NCBI GenBank assembly: GCA_038239485.1
Contig: JBBSET010000007.1
Location: 1 to 64,000, forward strand
Direction: 5' to 3'
Origin: DASQEH01 sp038239485
Lineage (GTDB): Bacteria > Actinomycetota > Actinomycetes > Propionibacteriales > Nocardioidaceae
DNA length: 64,000 nucleotides
The notes below the pieces were generated by a model. It had not been told where the DNA came from. It ran no database searches and saw only the letters and a list, made by a program, of their open reading frames with translations. Numbering within the stretch: the first letter of the stretch is position 1; each line of letters opens with the position of its first letter. Position numbers and translations under genes: made by a program. Shown here piece after piece: positions 16,904 through 28,915 of this stretch.

Positions 16904-18157
16904 CTACCAGCTGGAACGGGCGGAAACCGGGTCATGACCGCGCCCCACGCCGTCCGGTAACGGGGTCCGACCCAGTAGGTCACGCAGGGTGGACATCAGC
17001 TCCACTTCGCGCCTCAGCTCGCCCTTGCCGGCAACCCCGCGGACCAGTCGGTCACGGAGCACACCGAGGTCGACGGCGGCGCGCTGGAGCGCCCGCACCT
17101 GGCGCTGTTCGGCTCTGCCGAGGGCCTTCGCCCGCCGCCTGAGGCGGCGTCGTCCGCGCACGCTGACCAGATAAGGGATCTCGTCGGCCGTCAGCCACCC
17201 GAAGACCGTGTAGTCGCTGAGCCTGGCCGCGATCACGCGCCGCTCGTGTCGTATGAAGGCCAGCACAACGGTGGCCAGCACGAGCAGCGTCGGCACCAGC
17301 ATCGCGAGGTAGACGGCGATGAGAGCTCGGCCGACGGCGAAGGAGGCCGCGGTGTTATAGCCCATGTGCAGCAGGACGGCGGCGCAGAATCCGACTGCGG
17401 GGGCGACGACCCGCACCCCGACGTGGCGGGCCCGGACGGCCACCCCGATGCCGATCCCGGTCATCATGGTGAACATCGGGTGGATGAAGGGAGCCGCGAC
17501 CCCGCGCCAGAGAAACAGGCTGCGGACGGCGTCGAAGGCGGCTCCGTTGTCGTTGTTGAGGTCGTGTACGTGTTGGAAGATCTGGCCGTAGTAGACGACG
17601 TTCTCGGTGAAGGCGAAACCGATGCCGGCGAGACCGCCGTACACGACGCCGGCGACCACGCCGTTGAAGTCATGGCGGCGCCACCAGGCGATCGCGAAGA
17701 TCACCGTCGCCTTGCACGACTCCTCGACCCACGGTGCGATGAACACCGCGCTGCGAGCAGTGTCGGCGTGTGCACCGGTCAGCGCGGAGGCCAGCCAACC
17801 GTTCAGCCGAAGCGAGACGTACGTCGCTATCAGCGTGCCCCACACCAACGCCACTACGAGCAGCCGCGCGGGCTCGGGACGGAAGCGGTTCAGCCCGAGG
17901 AACAGCAGAATCATCGGTACGACGGGCGCAAATGCGAACAGGCTCCCGAAGACGAAGGCCCGCCCGCCGATGACCGAGCGCAGGTCGACATCGAGGCGCC
18001 ATCCGCACCAGCCGGCCACGACGGCGACTGTGGCCAGGACGAGCAGCCAGACAACCGACTCCCGGCCGCCTCCTCCCGCCGGATCACTTACCGGGTCGAG
18101 CGACGTCGCGACCGGTGTCGCCTCGGGTCCAGGGGCGGGCACGAGGGAGGCCGTCAC
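16904..18157 (-). CDS. PrsW-family intramembrane metalloprotease
   Basis: The 417-residue polytopic protein has about eight hydrophobic segments between residues 37 and 315. The family motifs are visible in order: PWVEESCK (the EE pair), FAFTENVVYY (the EN motif), FIHPMFTMMTG and LLHMGYN (His ligands). PrsW proteases cut anti-sigma factors within the membrane in B. subtilis; substrates in actinomycetes are mostly unknown. The C-terminal 110 residues are a basic cytoplasmic tail rich in Arg, an addition to the core. An Asp23-linked sigma/anti-sigma pair exists 18 kb away, but no direct link can be shown. Confidence 0.88.
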   Translation of the reverse strand: MTASLVPAPGPEATPVATSLDPVSDPAGGGGRESVVWLLVLATVAVVAGWCGWRLDVDLRSVIGGRAFVFGSLFAFAPVVPMILLFLGLNRFRPEPARLLVVALVWGTLIATYVSLRLNGWLASALTGAHADTARSAVFIAPWVEESCKATVIFAIAWWRRHDFNGVVAGVVYGGLAGIGFAFTENVVYYGQIFQHVHDLNNDNGAAFDAVRSLFLWRGVAAPFIHPMFTMMTGIGIGVAVRARHVGVRVVAPAVGFCAAVLLHMGYNTAASFAVGRALIAVYLAMLVPTLLVLATVVLAFIRHERRVIAARLSDYTVFGWLTADEIPYLVSVRGRRRLRRRAKALGRAEQRQVRALQRAAVDLGVLRDRLVRGVAGKGELRREVELMSTLRDLLGRTPLPDGVGRGHDPVSARSSW

Positions 18158-18301
18158 CTCATGAGGCTACCCGCCTGCGCCGTGCGGTCGATCGGAGTTC
18201 GACGCCCTTGGGCCCCATCAGCACAGCAGCGTCCCGGTCGTGAGGCAACCATCGGACAGGCGGTATCTCAGTAGACTTCAGCCGGGGCAGAGGTCCCGAG
18301 G

Positions 18302-18375
18302 GCGCTCGTAGCTCAGCTGGATAGAGCAGTGGACTTCTAATCCACCGGTCGCAGGTTCGAATCCTGCCGGGCGCA
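18302..18375 (+). tRNA. tRNA-Arg (anticodon TCT)
   Basis: A full cloverleaf is readable: acceptor GCGCTCG pairs with CGGGCGC (one G-T), the D arm begins GCTCAGCTGG, the anticodon stem GTGGA/TCCAC encloses CTTCTAA with anticodon TCT, and the T arm is GCAGG-TTCGAAT-CCTGC. The discriminator is A and the 3' CCA is not fully encoded. It reads rare AGA codons. Confidence 0.96.
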
Positions 18376-18644
18376 CCGTGTCAGCTCCGACCGAAAAACT
18401 GGCTCTGACCTGCGGAAACGCAGGGTCGGACCCGGCTCGAGATTTGACGTACAACTCCACAATGGACGTTTATCAGTCGTAACGATTCAGGCGTCTACAT
18501 TTCCGGGGCCGGGTCGTCCGTCTGGGCCAGACTCTCCAAGAGCGCCGACTGCTGGAGCTGACGTCGCAGGTACACGATCAGCATCCCGGCGCGGTGACCT
18601 CGGCGGCTGGGGTGTCGGTGGAGCCGCCGATGGCCGCTGCCGGA

Positions 18645-18800
18645 AAGCGCGTCGAGGGCGACCTCTATGGCGACGTGGAGCTGGGGGTCACGCCCAAGCG
18701 ACCGGTCCCGCGGCGAGGCGCCCACCTCGATGTCGGGATCGACGCCATGGTTGTCGACCCCCCAGCCCTTGCCTTCGAGCCAGCTGCGAGCCTCCGAACG
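18645..18800 (-). pseudogene. C-terminal remnant of a tricorn-type (S41) protease
   Basis: Reading the minus strand gives SWLEGKGWGVDNHGVDPDIEV and then GRDPQLHVAIEVALDAL. This is the signature of the extreme C terminus of actinobacterial tricorn proteases (typically GWGVENYGVDPDIEV ... GRDPQLxxA). No S41 catalytic core, PDZ or propeller precedes it: upstream sequence runs into the promoter side of the SARP gene, and downstream the frame continues with an Arg-rich tail to 18495. It is a truncated relic of a protein normally over 1000 residues. The rest of 18376-18915 holds no other recognisable gene. Confidence 0.65.
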
Positions 18801-18915
18801 ACCCTCGATGCCAGGTCCGCCACCGCGAGCAGTTTCCAGCCCGGCAGGTGAATTTGCGGGACCACCCCGGAGCAGGCGGGCTACCCTGATCGGGCGCGAT
18901 GAGGACGGGAACACC

Positions 18916-22059
<3,144 letters not shown>

Positions 22060-22121
22060 CTCGTAGCGTCGTCGCTCCGACCGGGCCCGCCCTCGGGTCT
22101 GGCGAGAAGGAGGGAACCATC

Positions 22122-23543
22122 GTGAGCACCACGACCTCGACGTCAGCCAAGCAGGGAGACACCGCTATCCCTGTCGGTGAGCTGGTAGCCGCACACCGCG
22201 GCGTCGTCATCACACCTGAGAGCCCGGACTACGACCAGGCTCGAGCGGTCTACAACGCCATGATCGACCGACGGCCCGCGATCATCGCCAGAGCCAGCGA
22301 CGTCGCCGATGTCGTTGCCAGTGTGCGGTTCGCCCAGCAGTACGGGCTGGAGATCGCCGTCCGTGGTGGCGGGCACAGCGCAAGCGGCCTCGGAGTCTGG
22401 GACGACGCGCTGGTGATCGACCTGTCGACCATGCGAGGCACGACTGTCAGCCCCGAGCAGCACACCGTCCGGGTGGACCCGGGGTGCGTCTGGGCCGATG
22501 TCGACCATGCCACGGTGGCGTTCGGCATGGCGACGCCCTCGGGCTTCCTGGGCAGCACGGGAGTGGCCGGACTTACCCTCGGCGGCGGCACCGGGTACCT
22601 CACCCGGCGGTTCGGGCTGACCATCGACAACCTGATCTCGGCAGATGTCGTCCTGGCGGACGGCAGCCTGGTGACCGCGAGCGAGTCGTCGCACCCGGAC
22701 CTGTTCTGGGCGCTACGCGGAGGCGGCGGCAATTTCGGCGTCGTCACCTCGTTCACTTTCCGTACCCATGACATCGGCGACAACGGCGTCATCGTGGGCG
22801 GCCCGGTGTTCTACGACCTGAAGGACACTGCCGAGGTGATGCGGTGGTACCGCGACCTGCTGCCGGCCCTTCCGGAGGAGCTCAACGGGTGGATCGGGCT
22901 CGTCACGATCCCGCCGGCACCGCCCTTCCCCGAGGAGCTCTGGGGCCGGAAGGCCTGTGGCATCGTCTGGTGCTACACCGGTCCCGGCGCCAAGGCCGAT
23001 GATGTGCTGGCCCCGGTCCGCGAGTTCGGGAAGCCACTGATGGTCGGGCTCGGCGCGATGCCCTTCACCGCTCTGCAGACCGCCTTCGACGGGCTCTACC
23101 CGGCTGGCCTCCAGTGGTACTGGAAGGCGGACATCTTCGCCGAGATCAGCGACGAGGCGATCGAGGTGCACAAGGAGTTCGGTGCGAAGCTGCCCAGCGG
23201 GCATTCCACCATGCACATGTACCCGATCGACGGCTACGCGAGCCGGGTGCCCGAGGACGCCACCGCCTTCTCCTACCGCCAGGGCGGCTGGTCAGGAGTC
23301 ATCGTCGGCGTCGACCCAGACCCCGCCAACGCAGCGCTGATCTCGAGCTGGGCGCGGGACTACTGGGAGGCGCTGCATCCGACCTCCGCCGGCGGCGCGT
23401 ATGTCAACTTCCTGATGGACGAAGGATCCGAGCGGGTCAGGGCGTCGTACCGAGGCAACTACGACCGGCTGGCGGCGATCAAGAAGCGCTATGACCCCCA
23501 GAACGTCTTCCATGTCAACCAGAACATCCCGCCTGCGGAGTGA
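22122..23543 (+). CDS. FAD-linked oxidoreductase, berberine-bridge-enzyme type
   Basis: This 473-residue protein of the VAO/PCMH superfamily has the N-terminal FAD domain: RPAIIARASDVADVVASVRF, then RGGGHSASGL with His85 as the expected covalent flavin attachment, and GLTLGGGTGYLTRRFGLT. The C-terminal BBE motif region ends NVFHVNQNIPP. No Cys is present where bicovalent family members attach flavin, so attachment is probably through His only. These enzymes oxidise alcohols, sugars or natural-product intermediates. The start is a GTG with GGAGGG upstream. It is probably controlled by the adjacent SARP. Confidence 0.9.
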   Translation: MSTTTSTSAKQGDTAIPVGELVAAHRGVVITPESPDYDQARAVYNAMIDRRPAIIARASDVADVVASVRFAQQYGLEIAVRGGGHSASGLGVWDDALVIDLSTMRGTTVSPEQHTVRVDPGCVWADVDHATVAFGMATPSGFLGSTGVAGLTLGGGTGYLTRRFGLTIDNLISADVVLADGSLVTASESSHPDLFWALRGGGGNFGVVTSFTFRTHDIGDNGVIVGGPVFYDLKDTAEVMRWYRDLLPALPEELNGWIGLVTIPPAPPFPEELWGRKACGIVWCYTGPGAKADDVLAPVREFGKPLMVGLGAMPFTALQTAFDGLYPAGLQWYWKADIFAEISDEAIEVHKEFGAKLPSGHSTMHMYPIDGYASRVPEDATAFSYRQGGWSGVIVGVDPDPANAALISSWARDYWEALHPTSAGGAYVNFLMDEGSERVRASYRGNYDRLAAIKKRYDPQNVFHVNQNIPPAE

Positions 23544-23896
23544 CCTGGGCGACGCTCCACGCCGGTGATCGCACGGCCGACATCCGCCTCGATGACGAAG
23601 GGGTCCTGACCACCCAAACGGGTCAGACCCCCTTCACCATGGGGCGGGTGTCAGCTGCCGATCTGCTCGGCGTTGTTCTGGGGGATCGTCCGGACCGAGC
23701 CTCAGTTCACGCCAAGGTTCTCGGGGCCTTGGCGAACGCGTTCTCGTGGGCCTGGTCTCGGACGCGCTATCGCCGGTCAGGGTATCGGCGCCGCCCGAGC
23801 CGATGCCATCGCCACCGCCGCACCCCGGCAGTCGGCTGCAGGGCCGGACCCGCTCCAAGAGCCTGGCCTCAACGGGCGCGACAGAGCCTCCACCGG
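23540..23896 (+). other. Unassigned stretch; possible decayed reading frame after the FAD oxidase
   Basis: A GTG at 23540 overlaps the oxidase stop (GTGA) and opens a frame beginning VTWATLHAGDRTADIRLDDEG. The first 65 or so codons look protein-like, but from about 23750 the frame becomes Arg-rich, and other frames take over more plausible composition. It then runs antisense into the next gene. I interpret this as either a short hypothetical gene or the start of a gene truncated by deletion. No family is recognised. Confidence 0.22.
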
Positions 23897-25438
23897 TCAG
23901 CGCGGACGCGTGAACTCAGCCACCCAGCGGGTGACACCGGGGCGGTCCCGGTCGGCCACCAGTTCGACGCCCGCACGAGTCAGTCCGTCGGTGGCGAAGG
24001 AGTCGACCTCGTGACGTGTCAGCGGCCACGGCGGGCCGGAGTCCTCAGCGAGTCCTGGCAGGCTCGCGAAGGCGACCACGACCAGCGTCCCGCCGGTGGC
24101 CACGAGGCTCGCCACACCCCGGATCGCCGCCGGCCGCACGTTGTCGGGCAGCGCCTGCACGGTATAGATCTCCACCACCAGGTCGAAGGCGTGCTCCCAT
24201 GTCGTCGGCAGGTCGAACAGGTCGGCCACGACATACTCGACGCCGCTTCCCCGATGGCGCTCGGTGGCAACACTGACAGCGGTCTCCGACACGTCGAAGC
24301 CGACCGTGTCGAAGCCACGGGTGGCGAGGTACTCCGCGTCGGCGCCGAGCCCGCATCCGACCACGACGGCCCGCGACCCGACCGCATCCAGGCTTGAACT
24401 CTCGAGCCATCTGACCAGCAGCGGCATCGGGTCCGAGCGATCCCACGGCAGGTCCACCCGTCCCGATCGCGCCTCGGCATAAAGGGTCTCGAACCAGCCA
24501 GTGGGGTCGCCGGCGGCCACCGATGTGGTGGCCAGGCGGCCGGCCTGATCGTCCCAGCTTCCGGAGGTATGCCGCAGCAGCGCGGGGACGAGCTGCGGCC
24601 AGACCCTTGGCGGCGGCATCTGGTGGCCGCAGCCTTCGAGCGTCATCAGCCTGGCTCCGGGAATCTCTCGGACGAGCGCCTCGGCGTGCCCCAGCCGGAA
24701 GAAGGGGTCGGCAGTCCCGTGCACCACCAGCGTCGGCGCCGTGATCTCTCCGAGCCGGTCCCTGACTGGCTCCTCGCCCTCGTGCGGAATGCCGTCGAGA
24801 CAGAAGTGGTTCGCCGCCGTCGCCATGTCGCGAGACCGGTCGAAGACTCGGCCCGCCACAGTGGCGAGCTGGTCCTCATCGACGTGGCCGGGCGGGCCGA
24901 GTGGCCGTTGACCACGGACATAGTAGGCGATAACGGCAGTCCGATCCGACCAGTCCGGGGCCGGGTGCTCCGAGCCGAGATGGGCCAAGATGCTGTCGTC
25001 GATGGGTGGCAGGTCCGAACCGCGCGACCGGCCCGGACCGGGCGACGTCGAGATCAGGGTGAGAGTGTCGACCCGGTCCGGATGGTTGACGGCGACCCGC
25101 TGGGCCACGATGCCGCCCATGGACATGCCCACCAGGTGGGCGGTGGGAACGCCGAGAGCGTCGAGGATCGCGACCGCGTCGGCCTCGAGGTCGGCGATCG
25201 TGTAAGACGGAGCTCCTGGCGGGTAGCTGACGGACTGGCCGGTGTCACGGTTGTCGTATCGGATCACGAAGCGGCGGCCGTCGGCCAGCTCTCGACAGAA
25301 CTCGTCCTCCCACCAGTCCATCGAGCTGGCCGCCCCGGACATCAGTAGGACGGCGGGATCAGATGGCTGGCCCAACGTGTCGACACACAGGTCGACCCCG
25401 TTGACACCGATCACGCCAGGGCTCGGCACATCCACCAC
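23897..25438 (-). CDS. Fusion of an alpha/beta-hydrolase and a class I SAM methyltransferase
   Basis: A continuous 513-residue frame joins two enzymes. Residues about 1-285 are an alpha/beta hydrolase with FVIRYDNRDTGQS, nucleophile elbow HLVGMSMGG, acid region VVHGTADPFF and catalytic His in LEGCGHQMPPP; this resembles RdmC-type methylesterases. After a short linker, residues about 300-513 form a methyltransferase with motif I VVVGCGLGADAEYL and GFDVSETAVSVA, then VEYVVADLFDLP. The second half resembles TPMT/TehB-like enzymes in beginning WFETLYAEA. No stop or internal start separates the halves. GTG 25438 was chosen by homology to hydrolase N termini; the start is uncertain. Confidence 0.85.
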   Translation of the reverse strand: MVDVPSPGVIGVNGVDLCVDTLGQPSDPAVLLMSGAASSMDWWEDEFCRELADGRRFVIRYDNRDTGQSVSYPPGAPSYTIADLEADAVAILDALGVPTAHLVGMSMGGIVAQRVAVNHPDRVDTLTLISTSPGPGRSRGSDLPPIDDSILAHLGSEHPAPDWSDRTAVIAYYVRGQRPLGPPGHVDEDQLATVAGRVFDRSRDMATAANHFCLDGIPHEGEEPVRDRLGEITAPTLVVHGTADPFFRLGHAEALVREIPGARLMTLEGCGHQMPPPRVWPQLVPALLRHTSGSWDDQAGRLATTSVAAGDPTGWFETLYAEARSGRVDLPWDRSDPMPLLVRWLESSSLDAVGSRAVVVGCGLGADAEYLATRGFDTVGFDVSETAVSVATERHRGSGVEYVVADLFDLPTTWEHAFDLVVEIYTVQALPDNVRPAAIRGVASLVATGGTLVVVAFASLPGLAEDSGPPWPLTRHEVDSFATDGLTRAGVELVADRDRPGVTRWVAEFTRPR

Positions 25439-25559
25439 GGCATGGACCCTAGTGGCTGCCTCGCGCGACGCGCACCCGCGGACCTGCTTGACCTCGAGGC
25501 ACCTGAGCAGCGGGAAGACCTGCTCGCAGGTGTCGTCCTCGCCCCGTAGTGTGACGAAG

Positions 25560-26213
25560 GTGAACGACAAGCTGGTGTGGATCGACTGCGAGATGACCGG
25601 TCTCGACACGGTTGCGGACGCGCTGATCGAGATCGCGGCGCTTGTGACGGACTTCGAGCTCGGCGTCCTCGGCGACGGCGTGGACATCGTGATCCGGCCG
25701 CCCGACCAGGCGCTCGAGCAGATGAGCGACGTTGTCCGCACCATGCATACCGGCTCGGGGCTGCTCGACGAGCTGCCCACGGGCGTCGACCTGGCCACAG
25801 CGGAGGGACAGGTGTTGGACTACATCCGGACGTACGTACCCGAGCCGCGCAAGGCGCCACTCGCAGGAAACACGGTGGGCACCGACCGGCTGTTCCTGTC
25901 GCGCGACATGCCGATGCTCGAGGGTCACCTGCACTACCGCATCGTGGACGTGTCGTCGATCAAGGAGCTGTCGCGACGCTGGTTCCCCAAGGCGTACTTC
26001 GCCAGCCCCGCGAAGACAGGGAACCACCGCGCGCTGGCCGACATCCAGGAGAGCATCGAGGAGCTGCGCTACTACCGGGCCGCGGTGTTCGTACCCTCGC
26101 CCGGCCCCGACTCCGAGACCGCCCGCGCGCTGGCCTCCGAGCACGGCGGATCACTGACCGGAGCAGCTCACTCGTCGTCAGACGGTGGCGGTGCAGCCGC
26201 TACACTTCTCTAG
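25560..26213 (+). CDS. orn: Oligoribonuclease
   Basis: The 217-residue DEDDh exonuclease has WIDCEMTGLD (the first Asp and Glu), a middle acidic residue, and GNHRALADIQESIEELRYYR supplying His and the last Asp. It degrades 2-5-nt RNA fragments, including pGpG from c-di-GMP turnover, in the cytoplasm. The C-terminal 35 residues are an unstructured Gly/Ser-rich extension. GTG 25560 matches the family start (MNDxLVWIDCEM); GTG 25551 would add three residues. The orn-tRNA-His order is conserved in actinobacteria. Confidence 0.95.
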   Translation: MNDKLVWIDCEMTGLDTVADALIEIAALVTDFELGVLGDGVDIVIRPPDQALEQMSDVVRTMHTGSGLLDELPTGVDLATAEGQVLDYIRTYVPEPRKAPLAGNTVGTDRLFLSRDMPMLEGHLHYRIVDVSSIKELSRRWFPKAYFASPAKTGNHRALADIQESIEELRYYRAAVFVPSPGPDSETARALASEHGGSLTGAAHSSSDGGGAAATLL

Positions 26214-26248
26214 CCGCGGCGAGCCTTGACGGGCCAACGTCGCGTCAT

Positions 26249-26322
26249 GGTGGGTGTAGCTCAGCTGGTAGAGCTCCTGGTTGTGGTCCAGGTGGCCGCG
26301 GGTTCAAGTCCCGTCACTCACC
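26249..26322 (+). tRNA. tRNA-His (anticodon GTG)
   Basis: The cloverleaf is GTGGGTG/CACTCAC acceptor, anticodon loop TTGTGGT with anticodon GTG, and T arm GCGGG-TTCAAGT-CCCGT. The base before the acceptor is G and the discriminator is C, giving the extra G-1:C73 pair that marks tRNA-His. It lies 35 bases after orn. Confidence 0.96.
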
Positions 26323-26379
26323 CCGAGCAGGTGTAAGGACGGCCGCCTCGGTCGGGTCGACCACGTAGTGCGCGGCCTA

Positions 26380-26422
26380 GCACGACGGCTTCGGCGGCAA
26401 CGGTCGGTCGAGGCCGTCGTGC
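26380..26422. terminator. Inverted repeat in the convergent region after tRNA-His
   Basis: GCACGACGGC and GCCGTCGTGC form a perfect 10-bp stem with a 23-base loop between tRNA-His and the convergent glycosyltransferase. It could terminate both transcripts. It also lies within the frame-shifted tail of the glycosyltransferase, so it may partly reflect coding sequence. Confidence 0.4.
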
Positions 26423-26450
26423 AGATAGATGGCGTGTCCGCAGACGGACA

Positions 26451-27890
26451 TCACCACGCGGTAGTGGTCGCGGCGAGCCCGTTGGAAGTCGGGGTTGCTA
26501 GACCCCACCAGTCGAAGGAGCCGATCTCGACCAGCCAGGTCGGCGCTCGGGGTCCGTCGAGCACACTGACGAGCTCCTTCAGATCGGGGTCGCGTGTGCG
26601 TACAGGGAGGCTCCAGGAGTACCTGTAAGGAGTCGTCAGTCCGGACCGCTCGATCACATTGGGAGCCCCGTAGGCAACCACGACCGAGTCGCCCCGGTGA
26701 GAGGCCGATCGCAGGTAGTCGCCCACGACCTGCTCGTCATCGCTCTCCAGGTTGCCGCTGACCATTATCGCGACCCCGACTACGGCGGCAAGCACGGACG
26801 CGGCGGCCGCGAAGGTCTGGGGTCCATGACCGTCGCCCGACCGGGCCGGACGGCGACGCGTGGCCAGGGTCGCCCCCATGGAGAGGACCGCGGTGGGCTG
26901 CAGCAGATAGTGCGACCACCAGCTGGCCCCCGCCAGGATGCTCAAGGCGTCGTACCCGACCATGACAGTCAAGGCGATGCGGAGGCTACGGCCGTAGTCC
27001 GCCTTTCGGGCGGCGCCGATCAGCTGCCAGACCAAGACCGCGATCCCGGAAGCCAGCACCAGCAGCCCGAGCAGCTCGAGCCGGTGGACCGGGGACGCAA
27101 GCGACTCGGCTTCGATGACACCGAGCGATCGCTGCCGGAACCTGAAGACGGCGACCCACAGGGCTGTCAGGCCGGGCCCCTGATCGCTGGCCGCCCAGGC
27201 GGCGGTAATCACGAGGGGGATGACGAGTCCGACCGCGACGGCGACCATCAGCCGCCAGGTCTTGTGCGGCTTGACGGCGAACAGGATGGCCGCGAATATG
27301 CCAGCGTCGAGGAAGTTCTGTTTGGCGAGGAAGGCCAGCGATATCAGCAGCCCGGCCATGACGGCCAAAAGGATCCCCGTACGCGGTGGTCTATGGCCGT
27401 ATGTCGCCTCGAGCACCATGACGCAGCTCGCCATGACGAGAGTGCCGGCGATCGTCTCCCCCGTCAGTGCATAGCCATCGAGGACGTACGACGCCGAGAG
27501 ACTGGTGGCGACGACGGCTCCCGCGACGGCTCCCCTCGCTCCGTTGATCGTCCGACCGGCCCACCAGGCGCCGACGATGAGGACGGACCCGAGCACCAGG
27601 CTGAGCAACCGCAGGACAACCGCCCGGCCGCCCAGCAGATCGGCCGCTTTGAACACCAGGAGCAGGAAAGGCGGCCGGTCGACCCACTGGTCGGTGTAGA
27701 GCGAGTCCCCTCGGCCGTGCCACTGGTGGGCGACCATCAAGAAGCCGCCCTCGTCGGACTCCAGTGCCGCGTTGACGAACGGCAGCCGGAGGACCGCTGC
27801 CGCCACCAGACATCCGAGCAAGGCCCGGCCGGGATGTCGCTCGAGCCATTCCCAGGTGGCAGCGACCCCCCTCACCATGGCGACGAGCAT
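26451..27890 (-). CDS. GT39/ArnT-type membrane glycosyltransferase with a 3' frameshift
   Basis: The protein is polytopic (about ten hydrophobic segments) and starts near MLVAMVRGVAATWEW. The GT-C catalytic loop reads NAALESDEGGFLMVAHQW, with the acidic pair typical of polyprenyl-phosphate-sugar-dependent transferases, followed by DRPPFLLLVF. It would add a sugar to a lipid or wall polymer on the outer membrane face. The frame ends oddly after FDWWGL. In the next frame the sequence continues NPDFQRARRDHYRVVMSVCG and CGHAIYLHDGL to a TAG at 26377, exactly the expected C terminus. One base appears missing near 26512. The start is uncertain; a GTG at 27926 is also possible. Confidence 0.75.
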   Translation of the reverse strand: MLVAMVRGVAATWEWLERHPGRALLGCLVAAAVLRLPFVNAALESDEGGFLMVAHQWHGRGDSLYTDQWVDRPPFLLLVFKAADLLGGRAVVLRLLSLVLGSVLIVGAWWAGRTINGARGAVAGAVVATSLSASYVLDGYALTGETIAGTLVMASCVMVLEATYGHRPPRTGILLAVMAGLLISLAFLAKQNFLDAGIFAAILFAVKPHKTWRLMVAVAVGLVIPLVITAAWAASDQGPGLTALWVAVFRFRQRSLGVIEAESLASPVHRLELLGLLVLASGIAVLVWQLIGAARKADYGRSLRIALTVMVGYDALSILAGASWWSHYLLQPTAVLSMGATLATRRRPARSGDGHGPQTFAAAASVLAAVVGVAIMVSGNLESDDEQVVGDYLRSASHRGDSVVVAYGAPNVIERSGLTTPYRYSWSLPVRTRDPDLKELVSVLDGPRAPTWLVEIGSFDWWGLATPTSNGLAATTTAW

Positions 27891-27974
27891 AGATGGCGGT
27901 CTCGAACGCACCGTTGCGCGCGTCACCCCAGCCGAAGCATGTATCGGCCTTCTCCTCGGCGTACAGACCTACGT

Positions 27975-28361
27975 TCAGCCCGGCGAGTTGTACCCGTCGA
28001 GCCGCCGCACCAGCGTGGCCGGGGCGACCACCCGGTACGCCTCCTCGCACAGGTCAGCGAGCTCGTCGGCTGACACCCCACGATCGAGGCGCACCCCGAG
28101 CCAGCCGCGGTGCCCCACGTACGGCGGCCGGAAGAACTCCTCCGCCCGCGCGTGGATGACGGCCGCCTGGACGCCCTCGGCAGCCGCGCACAGCAGATGG
28201 GGAAATCGGAGGTCGTGATGGCCGTCGGCGCGTATCGCGGCGAACGAGGCCCTACCCCGCACGAAGAAGGTCGGGGCTCCGTGGCTGAGCCTCTCCTGGA
28301 CGTCGGGAAGCCCGAGACACGCTAGGCGGACCAGGGCCGGCGCGGAGGCGGGTACGTCCAT
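27975..28361 (-). CDS. MmcQ/YjbR-family (double-wing DNA-binding motif) protein
   Basis: The 128-residue protein has the YjbR/MmcQ pattern: LPDVQERLSHGAPTFFV near the N terminus, then FRPPYVGHRGWLGVRLD and ELADLCEEAYRVVAP. The fold is CyaY-like and was described as a double-wing DNA-binding motif; a molecular function is not established. It is upstream of the glycosyltransferase on the same strand with an 84-base gap and is divergent from tRNA-Lys. Confidence 0.88.
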   Translation of the reverse strand: MDVPASAPALVRLACLGLPDVQERLSHGAPTFFVRGRASFAAIRADGHHDLRFPHLLCAAAEGVQAAVIHARAEEFFRPPYVGHRGWLGVRLDRGVSADELADLCEEAYRVVAPATLVRRLDGYNSPG

Positions 28362-28413
28362 CTCGCCGATTGTAGGAGGACCCCGAGCCGGCTGGTATGC
28401 TTCCGACGCTTAC

Positions 28414-28486
<73 letters not shown>

Positions 28487-28666
28487 CAAACATGCAGGTC
28501 AGCGGCTTTCGGGGGCCCGATACCTGGCGATGCCACGCCGCCACGGAGCCGGTTACTCAGGGTGCGGCGAGACACACGTCCACGAGGCGGGCATTCATTG
28601 GCGCGACCGCACGAGCGCAAACCAAGACGATCATCGCGGTGGCGAGCATGGTGGGAAAGCGACGGC

Positions 28667-28915
28667 TCAGGTGCCGAGCAGTGTGGCCGGCGCCACGGCA
28701 ACGCCGCCGTCTATAGGCGGTTGTTCCGGTCGAGATCACGACCGCGTCCAGCAGCCGGTCTCTAAGCCGCTCACGTAGCCAGTGAAGGTTCTTGACGTCG
28801 TCGTCGCCGATAATCCCACCGAGCTTTACCTCGATCGCGAGAACGGCGCCGTCCGGCCGCTTCACGATGAGGTCGACCTGGTGCCTTCCATCGTGGATTC
28901 CAAGGTAGGAGACCG
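28667..28915 (-). pseudogene. C-terminal remnant of a DUF4143-type AAA ATPase
   Basis: The minus strand reads VSYLGIHDGRHQVDLIVKR, PDGAVLAIEVKLGG and LLDAVVISTGTTAYRR. In another frame it then reads AVAPATLLGT before a stop at 28667. This is the conserved end of DUF4143-containing ATPases (DxVVE...GIEVK...VLYTG...VPL). A TGA lies just upstream and the ATPase core is missing, so only the last 80 or so residues survive, with a frameshift. The remnant starts 180 bases after tRNA-Lys. Confidence 0.6.

Noticed and set aside
26697..28073. A 458-codon plus-strand frame opposite the glycosyltransferase
   Set aside because: Antisense shadow, rich in Asp, Gly, Arg and Gln without motifs; the minus-strand membrane protein explains the sequence.
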